Source: Verrucomicrobiota bacterium
GTDB taxonomy: Bacteria > Verrucomicrobiota > Verrucomicrobiia > Verrucomicrobiales > DEV007
DNA length: 9,032 nucleotides
Assembly (NCBI GenBank): GCA_027618625.1
Contig: JAQCER010000076.1
Span: 1-9,032 of the forward strand
Direction of reading: 5' to 3'
The position numbers and the translations under genes were made by a program. The notes beneath the pieces were generated by a model that did no database searches, had not been told where the DNA came from, and was given only the letters and a program-made list of their open reading frames with translations. Shown here in pieces: positions 7,687-9,032 of the stretch. Every line of letters begins with the position of its first letter. Within the stretch, counting starts at the first letter, position 1.

Positions 7687-8358
7687 GTGATGACCACTGG
7701 CGTTTCGTCAATGCACCCCGGGCTGTCCCCTGCAACCCTGCTGACCGTTGAAAGATTGCTGCTGAGCCTCGCGTTGCTGGTGAGCACAAGTTGTGATCAC
7801 TCGAAGCCACCAGCGAAGGAGCGGACTGAACAGATTTCTGCGCTATCCGAGTTCGAAGTGGTACCTCCCGATGCTTCGGAGGCAGATCATGCGGTTGCCG
7901 CCGTGCCACGGACTCAGGACCCTCGGGTCAAAAAGACCGAAGGCGAGTGGAGCAAGCTTTTGCCAGAGCTGGTGTTTCGCGTGACGCGTCTGGGCGAGAC
8001 CGAGCCTCGCTTTACGGGAGAAATGTATCGCTCCGCCGAGCCGGGTCGCTACCAGTGTGCCTGCTGCGAGACCGTCATTTTTTCATCCAACGACAAGTAT
8101 GCGTCTGAGACCGGCTGGCCGACTTTTTCCCAACCAGTCACGGCCGACGTCATCTGGACAAAGGAAGAAGCCGGTGCCTTTCGTCGCCGGGTGGCGGTTG
8201 CTTGCAGCGCCTGCGACGCCCATCTTGGGCATGTGTTCAACGATGGCCCGCTCCCGCAAGGAACCCGTTACAGCATCAATGCATCGGCCCTGAAATTCCT
8301 GCCGAACGAAGCAGAGTCCGCACAGGCCATCCAGGCCATCCAGTCGGCTAAGGATTAA
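7687..8358 (+). CDS. msrB: Exported MsrB-type methionine-R-sulfoxide reductase, catalytic Cys replaced by Ser
   Basis: The C-terminal 120 residues form an MsrB domain, which in the family reduces methionine-R-sulfoxide in proteins. Numbered from GTG 7687 (223 residues), the structural zinc pairs are intact: C124-x-x-C127 and C173-x-x-C176. HLGHVFNDGP (179-188) and GWPTF (143-147) are also present. The family's catalytic Cys in RYCxN is Ser196 here (AGC at 8272-8274), and the resolving-Cys position before GWP is Thr142. Cys126, inside the first zinc motif, and Cys36 are the only other cysteines, so normal activity is doubtful. Residues 23-36 form a hydrophobic signal segment ending in STSC, a poor but possible lipoprotein cleavage site, so the protein is probably exported or lipid-anchored. 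Residues 37-85 look like a linker. GTG 7687 directly follows the upstream stop; ATG 7690 is equally usable. Confidence 0.85.
   Translation: MMTTGVSSMHPGLSPATLLTVERLLLSLALLVSTSCDHSKPPAKERTEQISALSEFEVVPPDASEADHAVAAVPRTQDPRVKKTEGEWSKLLPELVFRVTRLGETEPRFTGEMYRSAEPGRYQCACCETVIFSSNDKYASETGWPTFSQPVTADVIWTKEEAGAFRRRVAVACSACDAHLGHVFNDGPLPQGTRYSINASALKFLPNEAESAQAIQAIQSAKD
8323..8340 (+). repeat. Short tandem repeat, two copies of a 9-base unit
   Basis: CAGGCCATC occurs twice in tandem and is followed by a further CAG. It encodes the QAIQAIQ stretch at the extreme C-terminus of the MsrB-like protein. The 9-base unit keeps the frame, so copy-number change would only lengthen or shorten the tail. Confidence 0.6.
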
Positions 8359-8414
8359 CCTTTTCTATCCATGGCAAGTCGCAAGGGGTCTTTATGCGCC
8401 TATCGGTTCACGCT
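8359..8414. other. Convergent gap between the MsrB-like and spondin-domain genes
   Basis: These 56 bases separate two genes that point at each other, so a bidirectional terminator would be expected. The best pairing I can find is CGCA with TGCG around an 11-base loop (about 8381-8399), with no T-run. I therefore do not call a terminator here. Confidence 0.5.
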
Positions 8415-9032
8415 TCACGGCTCTATTCGGCGGATGGTGAAAGTTCCCAGTGGGGCGATGATTCCCTCGACGTCGAGCGGGGCGCCGGTCAGGCGTGAGA
8501 TGGGCACCTGAGGATTGGTGTCACTGTCAGGGGAGGCATAGGTCGTGCCGTTGTCGGTTCCCGAATCGTAGGGATCGAGGCTGACGACCATTTCGTCGAT
8601 CCACTGGCCGTTCTGGAAGAGTGGCATGTCATGGACGCCAACGAACCAGTCGGGGCTTGGGGCAATCATCGAAACCACACTGACGAGTGGGAAGTCCTGG
8701 CTCGCGGTGAACGTTACACTGACGCTTCCAGGTGAGCTACCGACGCCAGCGCCAGAGATGAGGGTCTCGGCCCTTCCGGCCGCGATGAGCGCATCGATCT
8801 CGGCTGTCAGTGGCGACTTGCCTCCCGTCTCGGCCATTGTTTGGATACCAGGGGTGGCTATTCCACCGGGGCTCCAAAGGCTGGTGGTGGCATTGTGGGT
8901 AGTGCCGATCAGGCCTGAGAAGTGCGGATTCCCCGATGGGAACTCGGTGGGATGCGTCGCCGCGCTCCATGTGGCATCGAAGACGAGTTCGAATCGTGCA
9001 GTGGCAGGCGCTGGTTCGAGGGCGCTGGGCCC
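8415..9032 (-). CDS. Spondin-domain (Spondin_N-like) protein, 5' end missing
   Basis: The minus-strand frame is open through the right edge; reading it by hand gives 205 residues ending at the TGA complementary to 8415-8417. The ATG at 8837 is an internal methionine, because family-like sequence continues upstream of it: FELVFDATWSAATHP (near 8991-8949), HFSGLIGTTHN (near 8924-8892) and GIQTMAETG (from about 8849). Downstream come SMIAPSPDWFVGV (near 8675-8637) and VSLDPYDSGTDNGTTY (near 8585-8538). These are the successive conserved blocks of the Spondin_N domain, first known from animal F-spondin and also found in bacterial secreted proteins. In F-spondin the domain is extracellular and binds calcium. 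The protein ends just after the domain, with no sorting tail visible. The start and any signal peptide lie beyond the window. It is transcribed toward the MsrB-like gene. Confidence 0.85.
   Translation of the reverse strand, partial: GPSALEPAPATARFELVFDATWSAATHPTEFPSGNPHFSGLIGTTHNATTSLWSPGGIATPGIQTMAETGGKSPLTAEIDALIAAGRAETLISGAGVGSSPGSVSVTFTASQDFPLVSVVSMIAPSPDWFVGVHDMPLFQNGQWIDEMVVSLDPYDSGTDNGTTYASPDSDTNPQVPISRLTGAPLDVEGIIAPLGTFTIRRIEP

Noticed and set aside
8272..8274. Selenocysteine at the MsrB active site
   Set aside because: The codon is AGC (Ser), not TGA, so selenocysteine insertion does not apply.
8737..8970. 77-codon minus-strand frame near the right edge
   Set aside because: It overlaps the open spondin-domain frame, which carries the conserved family motifs through the same region.

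Overview
The window looks like chromosomal DNA from a member of the Verrucomicrobia, or a close PVC-group relative, with moderately high GC. The main evidence is the first gene: a very large secreted-type protein that combines lamin-tail domains, galactose-binding-like modules, a CotH-kinase-like domain and the 'DxDGDGLxNLLEYALG' C-terminal tail. As far as I recall, this combination is very common in that phylum. An LptF/G permease indicates a Gram-negative (diderm) cell envelope. No tRNA, rRNA, CRISPR, insertion sequence or phage gene is visible.

Layout. (1) Positions 2-4840 (+): the CotH/lamin-tail giant, open at the left edge. It ends in a compact hairpin plus T-run whose loop holds the stop codon. 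(2) Positions 4841-5051: a roughly 210-base gap with no convincing gene. (3) Positions 5052-7686 (+): an LptF/LptG-family permease, then 52 bases later an AsmA-like membrane-anchored protein that can only start at TTG. (4) Positions 7687-8358 (+): an exported MsrB-type methionine-R-sulfoxide reductase, directly abutting the AsmA-like gene and preceded by a strong Shine-Dalgarno sequence. (5) Positions 8359-8414: a short convergent gap. (6) Positions 8415-9032 (-): the C-terminal part of a spondin-domain protein, open at the right edge.

The three middle genes look like one transcription unit concerned with the envelope. The permease belongs to the lipopolysaccharide-extraction family, and the AsmA-like protein belongs to a group linked to lipid transfer between the membranes. 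The MsrB-like protein would act outside the cytoplasm. The flanking CotH/lamin-tail and spondin proteins are probably extracellular but have no visible functional tie to this operon.

The most notable anomaly is in the MsrB-like protein. Both zinc-binding CxxC pairs and the HLGHVFNDGP motif are intact, but the residue expected to be the catalytic cysteine (RYC-I-N) is serine (AGC), and the usual resolving-cysteine position (GCGWP) is threonine. No clearly new multi-gene system such as a defence island, CRISPR array or mobile element was found.
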